NCBI RefSeq assembly: GCF_029257255.1
Contig: NZ_JARICI010000015.1
Coordinates: 1-64,000, forward strand
From: Sporosarcina sp.
GTDB taxonomy: Bacteria; Bacillota; Bacilli; Bacillales_A; Planococcaceae
DNA length: 64,000 nt
Reading direction: 5' to 3'
The notes beneath the pieces were generated by a model that was given only the letters and a program-made list of their open reading frames with translations, searched no databases and was not told the origin of the DNA. Position numbers and translations under genes: made by a program. Positions 20,981 to 30,866 of the stretch are shown here, one piece after another (the first letter of the stretch is position 1; the number at the start of each line of letters is the position of its first letter).

Positions 20981-21372
20981 CAGGTTTGCTCCTTTTCAAT
21001 GGATTGAATTTCCTTTATCTTTTTTCCGTATTCGTCTTTGTTCTTTTGATCCATCAGTTTTTCAGTCTCCAGAAGCACTTTACTATCTGCAGAGACGGTA
21101 ACGTTTAATTCCGGATAAGCTTTTTCAATTTTCTTCTGTAAATCAGCGGCAATTTTTTTCTTTTGAAAGCGTGAAAAAGTGTTAACCCGAATACCGGCAA
21201 TCATCTCTTTTTCATGGAGAAGAACGAACGCTAATTTTACTTGATCCTCTGCTTTCAAAATCTCTTGCAGCGGCTCATCCTGATAGTCCGTAGTATTTTC
21301 AACTCTCGTTCCCAGTTCACTGCATCCCGCCAATAAAATGAGTATAATCAACAGCAAATTTATTCGTTTCAA
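20980..21372 (-). CDS. YhcN/YlaJ family sporulation lipoprotein
   Basis: LKRINLLLIILILLAGCSELG lipobox; RBS AAAGGAGGAGATATCC before TTG at 21372. Confidence 0.75.
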   Translation of the reverse strand: MKRINLLLIILILLAGCSELGTRVENTTDYQDEPLQEILKAEDQVKLAFVLLHEKEMIAGIRVNTFSRFQKKKIAADLQKKIEKAYPELNVTVSADSKVLLETEKLMDQKNKDEYGKKIKEIQSIEKEQT

Positions 21373-21393
21373 GGATATCTCCTCCTTTCCTAA

Positions 21394-21423
21394 CAGTATG
21401 GAATATTTCAAGATGATTTATGC
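21394..21423 (-). promoter_or_regulatory. SigG/SigF-type promoter of the yhcN-spoVAC-AD-AE operon
   Basis: Minus strand GCATA-N18-CATACTG versus SigG consensus GHATR-N18-CATWMTA, one mismatch. Confidence 0.65.
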
Positions 21424-21499
21424 ATCCCTGTACAAACGCCCTGTCGTCCTGGTTTGCCCGGCATAAAGTATAGAGAAAGACAAACAGGAGGTGGATTTA

Positions 21500-22096
21500 G
21501 TGGGATGTGAAAGAACAGAAAGTGGAAGAGATCATCATCATCACGACGGTTGTTGCAATAAGTCCAATTGTATTTGTGAAGTGTTACGCTACATCAAGCG
21601 TGTCCAAAGCACTAGTCCGGAGGTGGATTGTGTAGAATGTGATACCGATTGTTTCATGGCACCACTCGGCAGTCTGGTAAGTCCTGCACGTGGCCGCGTC
21701 AATACGCGTGTGTTTAGTTTATTGACAGCAAACGGAGACTATTTCAAAGCGGTATTCCGTGGAGGCAAAAAGAACCCTTGTAATCCGACGCTAAGAAGCA
21801 CGTCTGATGATGCAGGCAGAAGACCACATCCACACCCAGTATCAACAAGCTGTGTGTCAGTGTTCTTCAGAGTACAAAAAGTATTTGACTCTTGCTGTGC
21901 AACAATCCAAGTATTGCAGCCTTTGAAAGACGGCTGTCCGTTTGATATCTTTCACAACGGAAAAATCTGTTTAGAAAAAGTTTGTGAAGTTAACGGTTTT
22001 GGACCAACCAATACTTGCTTGACTGTCGATTTAAACTGCTTCTGCGGTATCCAATGTATCGATGACGTCTTTATTGATTTCTGCGACGAAGATTAA
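21500..22096 (+). CDS. CotY/CotZ family cysteine-rich spore coat/crust protein
   Basis: Cys-rich; CVSVFFRVQKVFDSCCATIQVL; RBS AGGAGGTGG before GTG at 21500. Confidence 0.9.
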   Translation: MGCERTESGRDHHHHDGCCNKSNCICEVLRYIKRVQSTSPEVDCVECDTDCFMAPLGSLVSPARGRVNTRVFSLLTANGDYFKAVFRGGKKNPCNPTLRSTSDDAGRRPHPHPVSTSCVSVFFRVQKVFDSCCATIQVLQPLKDGCPFDIFHNGKICLEKVCEVNGFGPTNTCLTVDLNCFCGIQCIDDVFIDFCDED

Positions 22097-22126
22097 TTTA
22101 GTAGCAATAACACTTGCAATGCGATA

Positions 22127-22161
22127 AAAAAGGCGAACCCGGAATATCGGGTTCGCCTTTT
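22127..22161. terminator. Bidirectional terminator
   Basis: AAAAGGCGAACCCGGAATATCGGGTTCGCCTTTT. Confidence 0.9.
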
Positions 22162-22167
22162 CACTTG

Positions 22168-22581
22168 TTATAAAACGAATGATTGCTGTTTCCACTTTAT
22201 TTCTTGAATGTCTTTGATCTCGATCGACGTCAGTTCCTCATTTTCCATCATCAACAGCAAGCCATCCTTCATATCATGTATCTTCCCTTTAATGACATTG
22301 GCTTCCGTCACGATCTCAATCGGTTGGTACAATTCTCTTCGAAACTGATGATTTAAAAAATCCAAACGGTGCTGAATATCTGGATTTGCAACAGACGGCT
22401 GCTCATCTTGTAGTTCTTCTATTGCGGCTGGTACTTCTTCCCGCGCATTCTCCATTTCAAAAACTGACGTACTTTCTTCTTCCATCATCGGTTTATAGAC
22501 GAATTTTCGAATCACCGGATTTTGTATAAATAACAGCGGTTCTTCTTTACGCACATTAGTCACATCCTTTTTGTTTAGCAT
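22168..22581 (-). CDS. cotO: CotO-like spore coat protein
   Basis: Acidic, RHLDFLNHQFRRELY-type C-terminal half; adjacent to cotY/Z as in Bacillus. Confidence 0.7.
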   Translation of the reverse strand: MLNKKDVTNVRKEEPLLFIQNPVIRKFVYKPMMEEESTSVFEMENAREEVPAAIEELQDEQPSVANPDIQHRLDFLNHQFRRELYQPIEIVTEANVIKGKIHDMKDGLLLMMENEELTSIEIKDIQEIKWKQQSFVL

Positions 22582-22649
22582 ATGTAAGCAAATTGCCTAA
22601 CGTTCCACATGCTAAACCTTGTGCTTTACGAAAAAAAGCATTCATCAGC

Positions 22650-24026
22650 TCATAACGAACTGATAAATGCTGTAGCCAGGCCTAGATAGATGATAATACT
22701 AATGACGTCATTTAATGTTGTGATAAATGGACCTGAAGCAACCGCTGGATCAACTTTGATCTTATGCATGAACAAAGGAATAAATGATCCTGAAATCGTT
22801 GCAACAAAGATCGATACAAGGGTTGCGGTACCTACAAGCAGCGCGATGACTAATTCATGTTTCCAGACAAATATCAGCAGGACCACGAATATCGCACAGA
22901 CTAATCCGGTAATCAGCCCGGTACCTGCTTCCCTGATCAGTAACTTCATTTTGCTTTCATCTTCAATATCCCGCGTAGCGATACCACGGACCGCAACGGC
23001 TAATGACTGAGTTCCACTGTTACCAGCAGTTCCCGCAATTAGCGGAATAAAGACCGCTAGCAATGCTACTTGTGAAATGGTTTCGGTAAATAAATCAATT
23101 AAATTTGCTGTCAGCATCCCAAGCACGATTAAGGTAATCAGCCACGGAATCCTTTTCTTTGCTGCGGAAAGGGAGTTTTTATCAAACGTATCCATTGTTG
23201 ATACACCGGCAAGTTTGGAATAGTCATCGGAAGCTTCTTCATCGATAACATCAATAATATCATCGACTGTAATAATCCCTAATATATGCTGCTGAAAATC
23301 AACAACAGGAACAGCAAGGAAATTATAGTCTTGAATCGTTCTGGCGACATCTTCCTGATCATCAGAAACAGATACACTGACAATTCGATCGCTCATAATA
23401 TCGCCGATAATTGTATCTTCATCCGCTATAATGAGATCACGCAAAGACACAACGCCATTCAGACGTTGATAATCATCTACAACAAAGATATAATAAATGG
23501 TTTCTGCACTCGGCGCTTCACTGCGCAGAATGGTCATAGCAGAACGGACAGTCGAATTTTCAGGAACCGTAACGAATTCCGTTGTCATAATCGATCCGGC
23601 TGTATACTCTTCATAATGAAGCAAGGCTTTGATTTGCACTGCTGCTTCTTTATCCATCAACGTAAGATAGCTGACGGCCTGCTTTTTATCAAGTTCTTTC
23701 AGGACATCTACCGTATTATCCACAAACATGTATGAGATCATCTCTGCGGCATAAGTCGCGTCCATCTCCTCTAGGAACTCTTTGTATTCATCTTCCTCAA
23801 TTTCACTTGTTTCAAAAATCTCAGCGAGTTCTTTTGGCGATAAATAAAAATACATCAATTCCCTAAATTGGGAACTAACTTTTTCATAAAAAATTGCTCT
23901 GTCATATGGATGAAGGGTTAAGTATTCTTGTCTAAATGAATGAATATCTTCTTTTTCGAGTAATTCACGCAAGCTATCTTCATCAAAGACGACTTCATTT
24001 TTCATTTCCTCTGGTTGATTGTTCAT
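22650..24026 (-). CDS. mgtE: Magnesium transporter MgtE
   Basis: MgtE N-domain, CBS domains (VVDDYQRLNGVVSLRDLI), GTAGNSGTQSLAVAVRGIA. Confidence 0.95.
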   Translation of the reverse strand: MNNQPEEMKNEVVFDEDSLRELLEKEDIHSFRQEYLTLHPYDRAIFYEKVSSQFRELMYFYLSPKELAEIFETSEIEEDEYKEFLEEMDATYAAEMISYMFVDNTVDVLKELDKKQAVSYLTLMDKEAAVQIKALLHYEEYTAGSIMTTEFVTVPENSTVRSAMTILRSEAPSAETIYYIFVVDDYQRLNGVVSLRDLIIADEDTIIGDIMSDRIVSVSVSDDQEDVARTIQDYNFLAVPVVDFQQHILGIITVDDIIDVIDEEASDDYSKLAGVSTMDTFDKNSLSAAKKRIPWLITLIVLGMLTANLIDLFTETISQVALLAVFIPLIAGTAGNSGTQSLAVAVRGIATRDIEDESKMKLLIREAGTGLITGLVCAIFVVLLIFVWKHELVIALLVGTATLVSIFVATISGSFIPLFMHKIKVDPAVASGPFITTLNDVISIIIYLGLATAFISSL

Positions 24027-24100
24027 GAGGGTTCACCTTCCCTTCCGCATTTACAGTTTACACTATATTCTTCTATTATTCCCCGGGAAATTATTTCATT

Positions 24101-25030
24101 TTACAGTTGGATGAGCTCACTATCCTGCAAAAAACGTTGCATATCATCCGGCAACGCACTTTCAAACTTCATTCGTTCCTTCGTAAGCGGATGTAGGAAA
24201 CTGATGGACGAACAATGCAAAGCCTGTCTTGGGAAAGTATGATTTACAGCGCCATACAAATCATCGCCAACTAAGGGATGACCTGCCCACTGCATATGGA
24301 CGCGGATTTGATGCGTCCTACCTGTATGCAGTGTCAAATTCACTACAGAAAAAGGATAAGCATTATTCACATAACTTCCCAACAACTTTACATCAGTCTT
24401 GGCATACTGCCCATCCTGCCGTACTGTCCGTTCGATAATACTGCCCTCTTTCCTACCGATAGGCTGCTCAATTGTCATAAAAGCGGGAATACTGGCCCCT
24501 TCTGCAAATGCTGTATAACTTCGCTGAAAAAGCTGTTGATTCATCTGTTTGCTTAATAAATGATGAATATGTCGATTTTTTGCTGCACAGATCACACCAG
24601 ATGTGTCTGTATCCAGTCTTGTCACCATATGTGCAGTCGATAAAACTCCATCTTTTTCAAATTTACCGCATACAAAATTTGCAAGCGTTCCTGTAGGATG
24701 ATTGCGCGAAGGAATCGTACTCTGACCAGCTGGCTTATCCAGCAATAAAATCGCTTCGTCTTCATATAAAATCGATAGTTTTCCATACTCCGGCTTCAGA
24801 CCTTCACTCATCTGTTCCGGTGGAAATTGTACCGTGATTCGATCACCGGGCTGCAACACATGACGGACGTTGCGAACTTCATCATTTACTAGGATCTGTC
24901 CGCCTCCATACTTAATTGCTGTTAAAGTAGTTTTAGAAATGTCATTTTGTGCCAAGAATTCACGAAGCAACATCCCTACTTGCGTCTGAAATTCAAGTCG
25001 AAATAAACGGTCAGTTCTTTGCTTCATCAT
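24101..25030 (-). CDS. yjbO: RluA-family pseudouridine synthase (YjbO-like)
   Basis: [18 protein letters not shown]; start overlaps the nadK stop. Confidence 0.9.
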   Translation of the reverse strand: MMKQRTDRLFRLEFQTQVGMLLREFLAQNDISKTTLTAIKYGGGQILVNDEVRNVRHVLQPGDRITVQFPPEQMSEGLKPEYGKLSILYEDEAILLLDKPAGQSTIPSRNHPTGTLANFVCGKFEKDGVLSTAHMVTRLDTDTSGVICAAKNRHIHHLLSKQMNQQLFQRSYTAFAEGASIPAFMTIEQPIGRKEGSIIERTVRQDGQYAKTDVKLLGSYVNNAYPFSVVNLTLHTGRTHQIRVHMQWAGHPLVGDDLYGAVNHTFPRQALHCSSISFLHPLTKERMKFESALPDDMQRFLQDSELIQL

Positions 25031-25844
25031 CTTCACGTTCAAAGCGCAAATCACTTGCCACGAAGGATTCGTTGACGCGCTTCCAGAATGGGAAAGGCCT
25101 GAAACGTGCAAAGCCCATTTTTTCATTGGAAACTTTGTACTCAATCGATTTTACGTCTTTATGAAGCAATTGCAAATGATCCACAGTTACCATAAAATCC
25201 GGTCCTTTTACAGGAGTCAGCGTACAAATATGATGATCCGGCAAAATCAGCGGAGAACCGACAGTACGGAACACTCTATTATTAATTGATGCCATTTCAG
25301 TCAGCTGCATAGACGGCAGAGACGGATGGATAATCGCACCGCCAAGCGATTTGCTATAAGCAGTGGAGCCAGATGGTGTCGACATACACAGGCCGTCTCC
25401 TCTAAAACGTTCGAAGTGTTCGCCATTCAGTTCAACATCCATTACCAACGTCACTTCAGGAGATTTGACTGTGGACTCGTTCAACGCCAGATAAGAAGCA
25501 CTTTTTTCGGAATGACGATAATTAATCGTTACCTCAATTAGCGGATACTCAATGACTTCATATTCCTGTCTAGCGATTAAAATGACCAATTTCTCTATTT
25601 CTGAAGGTTTCCAATCCGCATAAAAGCCAAGATGTCCTGTATGAATCCCTACGAATGATGTTTTATCTAAACGGTGTATGTATTTATGGAAAGCATGCAG
25701 TAAGGTTCCATCCCCACCGATTGACAGCACGATATCTGGTTCTTCTTCGTCATACTTCAAACCGAAATCCCGCAGATAGACCCGTGCTTCCTTCATTAAC
25801 TTATTCGAAATCTCATCGTTTCGCGACTGAATCGTGAATTTCAT
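25011..25844 (-). CDS. nadK: NAD kinase
   Basis: [28 protein letters not shown]; start at 25844. Confidence 0.95.
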   Translation of the reverse strand: MKFTIQSRNDEISNKLMKEARVYLRDFGLKYDEEEPDIVLSIGGDGTLLHAFHKYIHRLDKTSFVGIHTGHLGFYADWKPSEIEKLVILIARQEYEVIEYPLIEVTINYRHSEKSASYLALNESTVKSPEVTLVMDVELNGEHFERFRGDGLCMSTPSGSTAYSKSLGGAIIHPSLPSMQLTEMASINNRVFRTVGSPLILPDHHICTLTPVKGPDFMVTVDHLQLLHKDVKSIEYKVSNEKMGFARFRPFPFWKRVNESFVASDLRFEREDDEAKN

Positions 25845-25895
25845 TAAGTCACTTCCTTTCTTCTTTTGTGATTTCTGGTACTCCATTACCATTTA

Positions 25896-26294
25896 TTAAT
25901 CCACCTGTTCTAGCACAGGCCGAAAAACCTCTTCTACAGCCGCGCTAAATGTTTCACCATAGTTATCATTTCCCTCAATATTCAGTATTAAAGCTTCTAA
26001 TTCTTCTATCGCACCGTCTAAATGAACTTTTTCATCATTCCATACGATGACGGGAGCTAACTTATTCAGCAGCATTTCCACAAGACCTTCCCAGCTTTCC
26101 TGCTGAAAATACGCATAGCGATAGCCCGACTCATGATCAAATACATAAACGAATGATTGTCGGTCTGTGTCGGTCAGCATTTTTCCCGCTGGCGAACCTA
26201 ACGGCCACTCGTTTTCGGGAGATAAAATGAAGTGCATTTCATTGTCTTGCTGAATCGTTTTTATTATTTTGTTTTTACTATCCACGATGATCAC
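25896..26294 (-). CDS. yjbL: YjbL-like UPF0738 family protein
   Basis: Sequence and position between yjbJ and nadK; GTG start ambiguous. Confidence 0.65.
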   Translation of the reverse strand: MIIVDSKNKIIKTIQQDNEMHFILSPENEWPLGSPAGKMLTDTDRQSFVYVFDHESGYRYAYFQQESWEGLVEMLLNKLAPVIVWNDEKVHLDGAIEELEALILNIEGNDNYGETFSAAVEEVFRPVLEQVD

Positions 26295-26441
26295 TTCCTT
26301 TATTTGTTGTCTTTACGTTCAGTCTAACATATGACACACATAGTTGCATTTTGTTATTGTACATTCTGGTATAGAAGTTGCTATAATGGATATAATCGAC
26401 CAATAAATATGTTAGAAAAATTATAAATAGGGGGAGAAAGT

Positions 26442-27119
26442 ATGAACCTAGACCCACAAAACCTGCGGATACTCCTGCAAATTAATGCTATTCAAACTCT
26501 CGGAGCTGTTCAATCCTTCAGTACACACTCTTCAGGAAGTTCAAATGAATTTCAGTCTATGCTTGCGCAGCTGATGATGGGCGGAGGAACACTTGGTTCA
26601 GAAAGTTCAGAGGCATTGTCCAGCAGCCTGCTTTACCAAGGAGTAAACCCAGTACAAATGCCTTCTACAATGCCTGCAATCCCGCTACAAAACCCGAGGA
26701 CAGCTGTCTCGGCGCTGCCGACATCAACTGGCACATACAACGGGCGCTACGAAGATATCATTAAACAAGCAGCCGATAAATACCAACTGCCTGAAAAACT
26801 CATTGCTGCTGTCATTAAGCAGGAATCCAATTTCAATAATAATGTCACCAGTCACGCAGGTGCAGCCGGTCTCATGCAGCTCATGCCCGGTACTGCAAAA
26901 TTCATAGGGGTTACGGATCGTTTTGACCCGAAACAAAATATTATGGGCGGAGCCAAATACCTGAAAAACATGCTGAATCAATTCGGCAATATCGAAACGG
27001 CATTGGCAGCCTACAACGCAGGCCCCGGAAACGTCAAAAAATACGGCGGTATTCCTCCATTTAAGGAAACACAGCAATATGTCAAAAAAGTCATGAACTA
27101 TTATGGGCAGATGGTATAA
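26442..27119 (+). CDS. yjbJ: Lytic transglycosylase, SLT domain (YjbJ-like)
   Basis: YQLPEKLIAAVIKQESNFNNNVTSHAGAAGLMQLMPGTAKFIGV; AYNAGPGNVKKYGGIP. Confidence 0.92.
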   Translation: MNLDPQNLRILLQINAIQTLGAVQSFSTHSSGSSNEFQSMLAQLMMGGGTLGSESSEALSSSLLYQGVNPVQMPSTMPAIPLQNPRTAVSALPTSTGTYNGRYEDIIKQAADKYQLPEKLIAAVIKQESNFNNNVTSHAGAAGLMQLMPGTAKFIGVTDRFDPKQNIMGGAKYLKNMLNQFGNIETALAAYNAGPGNVKKYGGIPPFKETQQYVKKVMNYYGQMV

Positions 27120-27287
27120 TGTTTCCGTTTCCCCTTTTACAATTTCCATCCAATTACCGAACGCTATCGGATGGATTTCTATTCATTCAGCTAGCGCCTG
27201 CTATATAACAATGATAAATAATAAGCTCTTTTATTTGTATAGAAAATCGTTCGTTGATAGAATAAAGACACAGAAGAACGAAAGGGT

Positions 27288-27689
27288 GTGAATGCAATGA
27301 CCCGAAAACCTGTTATCCCTTTCGAGGAGATTGGCGAAAAAAAGTTACATGAAATGATTGATTGTTTTTACGAAAAAGTCGCTGTGCACCCGGATCTCTA
27401 TCCAATATTTCCTGATGATCTATCGGAAACTGCGCGGAAACAAAAACAATTTCAGACACAATATTTAGGCGGCCCTAACTTATTTACAGAAGAACACGGC
27501 CATCCCATGATGAAAGCCCGGCATATGCCTTTCCCCATAACACCTACTCGCGCTAAAGCTTGGCTTGCTTGTATGGAAGAAGCAATGGATGAAGTGGGAC
27601 TGGAGGGACCGCTTCGGAATGTCTATTATCAGCGCCTTGTCTTAACAGCCAACCATATGGTAAATAGGAACGAGGAGGAAGACCAGTGA
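27288..27689 (+). CDS. yjbI: Group II truncated hemoglobin
   Basis: GGPNLFTEEHGHPMMKARHMPFPIT; adjacent to spxH. Confidence 0.9.
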   Translation: MNAMTRKPVIPFEEIGEKKLHEMIDCFYEKVAVHPDLYPIFPDDLSETARKQKQFQTQYLGGPNLFTEEHGHPMMKARHMPFPITPTRAKAWLACMEEAMDEVGLEGPLRNVYYQRLVLTANHMVNRNEEEDQ

Positions 27690-28510
27690 ACTATCTAACC
27701 GTAATTGATGATACGTTACACTATTCTGCTTCAGCAAAACCGATTGAACTTTATGTATTTTTGGATCCTTACTGCAAAGACTGCTGGTCACTCCAACCGC
27801 TTTTGCGTAAACTACAGGTCGAATACGATCACTATTTTACGTTACGAATTGCGTTGCGCACGCCAATAAACAAACTGAACATACCGCAACATACAAACAC
27901 AAAAGGTACTGCATCAACGAAGCGTTCTAACCCGTGCTTCCCGAGCATCGCAGTAAAAGCTGCAGAGTTTCAGGGCAAGCGTGCCGGTTTTCGCTACCTT
28001 TCTTGCTTATTGGAGTATTCCTTCATGAAAAATCGTGATGTGGCATCATTTTCTGTCCTGGTAGAAATTGCAGCACGCATTAATTTGGACGTCGATGAAT
28101 TTATTGTCGATTTTACGTCTGAAGAGACGCTCCGTGCGTTACAGGTCGATATGTTTCTAGGCAATGAAATGGAAGTGGATGAAGCGCCGACCTTTGTCTT
28201 TTTCAATGGCAATATTGAAGATGAAGGCTTGAAAGTGGACGGCCTCTATGACTATCCAATCTATGAACAAATCTTAGAAGAATTGATTGGACAACAGATT
28301 TCACCTGATATCCCGCCTTCGATCAGTTCATTATTCAATCGTTTTGATTTGCTGACAACAAAAGAAGTCGCAGAGATCTATCACATTTCAGAAAAAGAAG
28401 CGGAACGTGAATTAAAAAAACGTGTATTGAAACAACAAATTGAACGCATACCTTTTCAAGACCGTACATTATGGCGGAAGAAACAGCCCAATTGTTCATT
28501 AATCAAATAG
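27686..28510 (+). CDS. spxH: ClpXP adaptor SpxH (YjbH), DsbA-like
   Basis: ELYVFLDPYCKDCWSLQPLLRKL; operon with yjbI. Confidence 0.92.
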   Translation: MNYLTVIDDTLHYSASAKPIELYVFLDPYCKDCWSLQPLLRKLQVEYDHYFTLRIALRTPINKLNIPQHTNTKGTASTKRSNPCFPSIAVKAAEFQGKRAGFRYLSCLLEYSFMKNRDVASFSVLVEIAARINLDVDEFIVDFTSEETLRALQVDMFLGNEMEVDEAPTFVFFNGNIEDEGLKVDGLYDYPIYEQILEELIGQQISPDIPPSISSLFNRFDLLTTKEVAEIYHISEKEAERELKKRVLKQQIERIPFQDRTLWRKKQPNCSLIK

Positions 28511-28520
28511 CACTTATTCT

Positions 28521-28560
28521 AGTCCGGGATAATAATCATTTTATTATCCCGGATATTTTT
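28521..28560 (+). terminator. Terminator of spxH
   Basis: TCCGGGATAATAATCATTTTATTATCCCGGATATTTTT. Confidence 0.85.
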
Positions 28561-28786
28561 CTGCGTAAAAAGTAAGTAGAAGAATATCGTTTCCCTGGGT
28601 TCTAGGCGGACGCTTCCACTCCGGGACACTGGCTGGTTTTAAGGCAATCCCCCAGCGCCGAAGCGGGTTTAAACCGCAAACTCACACTTCATTTAACTGC
28701 CTGCAAAATCGAGCAACGGAACCACAGCAACTACATCAATACTCAGCGAAAAATCAGCTTGTTATACATTCGTCAGACAAAAAGAA

Positions 28787-28826
28787 AAGAGCATTCGCTC
28801 CTGGGGGGGAGTGAATGCTCTTTTTC
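28787..28826. terminator. Strong hairpin terminator in the spxH-pepF intergenic region
   Basis: AAAGAGCATTCGCTCCTGGGGGGGAGTGAATGCTCTTTTT. Confidence 0.75.
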
Positions 28827-28997
28827 AAAGGGAATGGGAGAAATGTTCACGTTCAAACAAAAGGGGTGTATGTTTGGTATGTGATTTATTCCACACTCAT
28901 ATCTTATCATAATTGACTTTTGACATCAACAAATTAAACCCGCATTCCTTCAGATGTCACAGGTTTCGACACGGTCATGTGAATGGTATGGAACCAA

Positions 28998-30815
28998 TTA
29001 CCCTCTTTTAGCCAATAGCTGTTCCAGTTCATTCAAACGTTCTTCAAATACGCGGCAGGCATCCTCGATCGGCTGTTCCGATGTCATATCAACACCTGCT
29101 TTTTTCAGTACTTCGATTGGATAATCTGAAGAACCCGCTTTTAAGAAGTTGTTGATGTACCGATCGACTGCCGGCTGGCCTTCTTCAAGAATTTGCTTGC
29201 TCAGCGCTACTGCTGCACTATATCCTGTCGCATATTGATAGACATAATAGTTATAGTAGAAGTGTGGGATACGCGCCCACTCTAAGCCAATTTCTTCATC
29301 ACTGACAATCGCATCGCCGTAATATTTCTTATTAAGTGCATAATATTCTTCAGTTAATTTTTCAGCTGTTAACGGCACGCCTTCTTGATCTAGCTTATGA
29401 ATCAGCTGCTCAAACTCTGCAAACATCGTTTGACGGAAGACTGTCGCACGGAATCCGTCTAACCAATAATTCAGAAGATAAATTCGCTGATCTTCATCCG
29501 TTGTCACTTTCAATAAGTGATCGTTCAGCAATGCCTCATTCACTGTAGAAGCTACTTCCGCCACAAAAATTGAATAACCGCTGTAGATAAACGGCTGGTT
29601 CTCGCGTGAATAATAACTGTGGACACTGTGCCCGAATTCATGTGCTAGCGTAAACAGATTGCTCACATTATCCTGCCAATTCATTAAAATATACGGATTC
29701 GTTCCATATGAACCTGAAGAATATGCGCCTGAACGCTTCCCTTTGTTTTCACGCACATCTACCCAACGATTCTCCAGCCCTTCTTTGACGATGGACTGAT
29801 AGTTCTCACCAAGCGGGTGGAAACTCTCAAGCATCGTCTCTTTTGCCTCTTCATATGTGTACTTGATTTCAGTATCTTCTACAAGTGGCGTGTACATATC
29901 CCACATATGAAGGGTGTCGGTCTGTAAGACTTTTTTACGTAAAGCTACATAGCGATGCAGAGAATCCAGGTTTTTATTAATTGTCGACACTAGGTTCTCA
30001 TACACCTGTTCCGGAATATGATTCCCAGACAACGCAGCTTCTCTTGCAGAACTATAGTTGCGGATTCTTGCATTGACGTTATGCGCTTTGACATTTCCGC
30101 TTAATGTAGAAGCAAAAGTATTTTTGAACTCACCATATCTTGAATACATTTCTTTGAAAGCAGCCTCCCGAACTTTCGGATCTTTGCTTTCCAAGAAACG
30201 TGAGTAACGGCCGTGTGTCAGCTGTACTTCATTGCCCTCCTCGTCCTTCACCTTGCCGAACGTCAAATCGGCGTTATTCAGCATACTGAATGTTTCACCA
30301 GGCACTGCCGTCACTTCAGACAGCTGCGCAAGCAATTCTTCCTGTTCTGATGAAAGGATATGCGCGCGTTCTGCATTCAATTCTTTGAATTCCTGCTTAT
30401 ATAAACGTAAACCTTCATGTGAATCAATCGTTTTGTTCAATTGCTCTTCATCAATTGAAAGCAATTCAGGTGTGAAATACGAAAGGGCTGTGGAGACTTT
30501 AACAACCAGCGTTTTAATACGCCCATCCATTGCCTGATAATAGCTGTTAGTCGTATCTTGATCCGTCTTTAAATGAGCATACGTATACAATCTTCGCAAA
30601 CGTTCCGCCAATTTGTCACGGTAAGTGAGGGCTTCGAAAAGCGGTCTAGCTCCGTCGCCGAGAGTCCATTTATATCCCTCGGCTTCATTAACCATTTCTT
30701 CTACTTTCAGATATTCTTTATCCCACGCTTCATCAGAAACAAAAATATCTTCCAGGCGCCATGTTTCTTCTTCGGCTACTTCATCGCGAGTCAATACTGT
30801 ATTATCATTTGTCAA
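28998..30815 (-). CDS. pepF: Oligoendopeptidase F
   Basis: HEFGHSVHSYYS zinc motif; M3 family. Confidence 0.95.
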   Translation of the reverse strand: MTNDNTVLTRDEVAEEETWRLEDIFVSDEAWDKEYLKVEEMVNEAEGYKWTLGDGARPLFEALTYRDKLAERLRRLYTYAHLKTDQDTTNSYYQAMDGRIKTLVVKVSTALSYFTPELLSIDEEQLNKTIDSHEGLRLYKQEFKELNAERAHILSSEQEELLAQLSEVTAVPGETFSMLNNADLTFGKVKDEEGNEVQLTHGRYSRFLESKDPKVREAAFKEMYSRYGEFKNTFASTLSGNVKAHNVNARIRNYSSAREAALSGNHIPEQVYENLVSTINKNLDSLHRYVALRKKVLQTDTLHMWDMYTPLVEDTEIKYTYEEAKETMLESFHPLGENYQSIVKEGLENRWVDVRENKGKRSGAYSSGSYGTNPYILMNWQDNVSNLFTLAHEFGHSVHSYYSRENQPFIYSGYSIFVAEVASTVNEALLNDHLLKVTTDEDQRIYLLNYWLDGFRATVFRQTMFAEFEQLIHKLDQEGVPLTAEKLTEEYYALNKKYYGDAIVSDEEIGLEWARIPHFYYNYYVYQYATGYSAAVALSKQILEEGQPAVDRYINNFLKAGSSDYPIEVLKKAGVDMTSEQPIEDACRVFEERLNELEQLLAKRG

Positions 30816-30866
30816 TTAAATTCCTCCTTCAGCCTATTCAACTTAGTTATAATCCATTATATTTTC

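Noticed and set aside
21462-21470. SigK/SigE-like -10 (CATAAAGTA) upstream of cotY/Z
   Set aside because: No convincing -35 at the right distance; too weak to list as a feature although biologically plausible
24949-25144. N-terminal extension of the yjbO ORF (start at 25144)
   Set aside because: It reads through the end of nadK; ATG at 25030 overlapping the nadK stop is the natural start
28590-28690. Possible degenerate member of the long-hairpin family (GGCGGACGCTTCCACTCCGGG...CCGAAGCGGG)
   Set aside because: Only short matches to the family boxes, and I could not pair the arms convincingly
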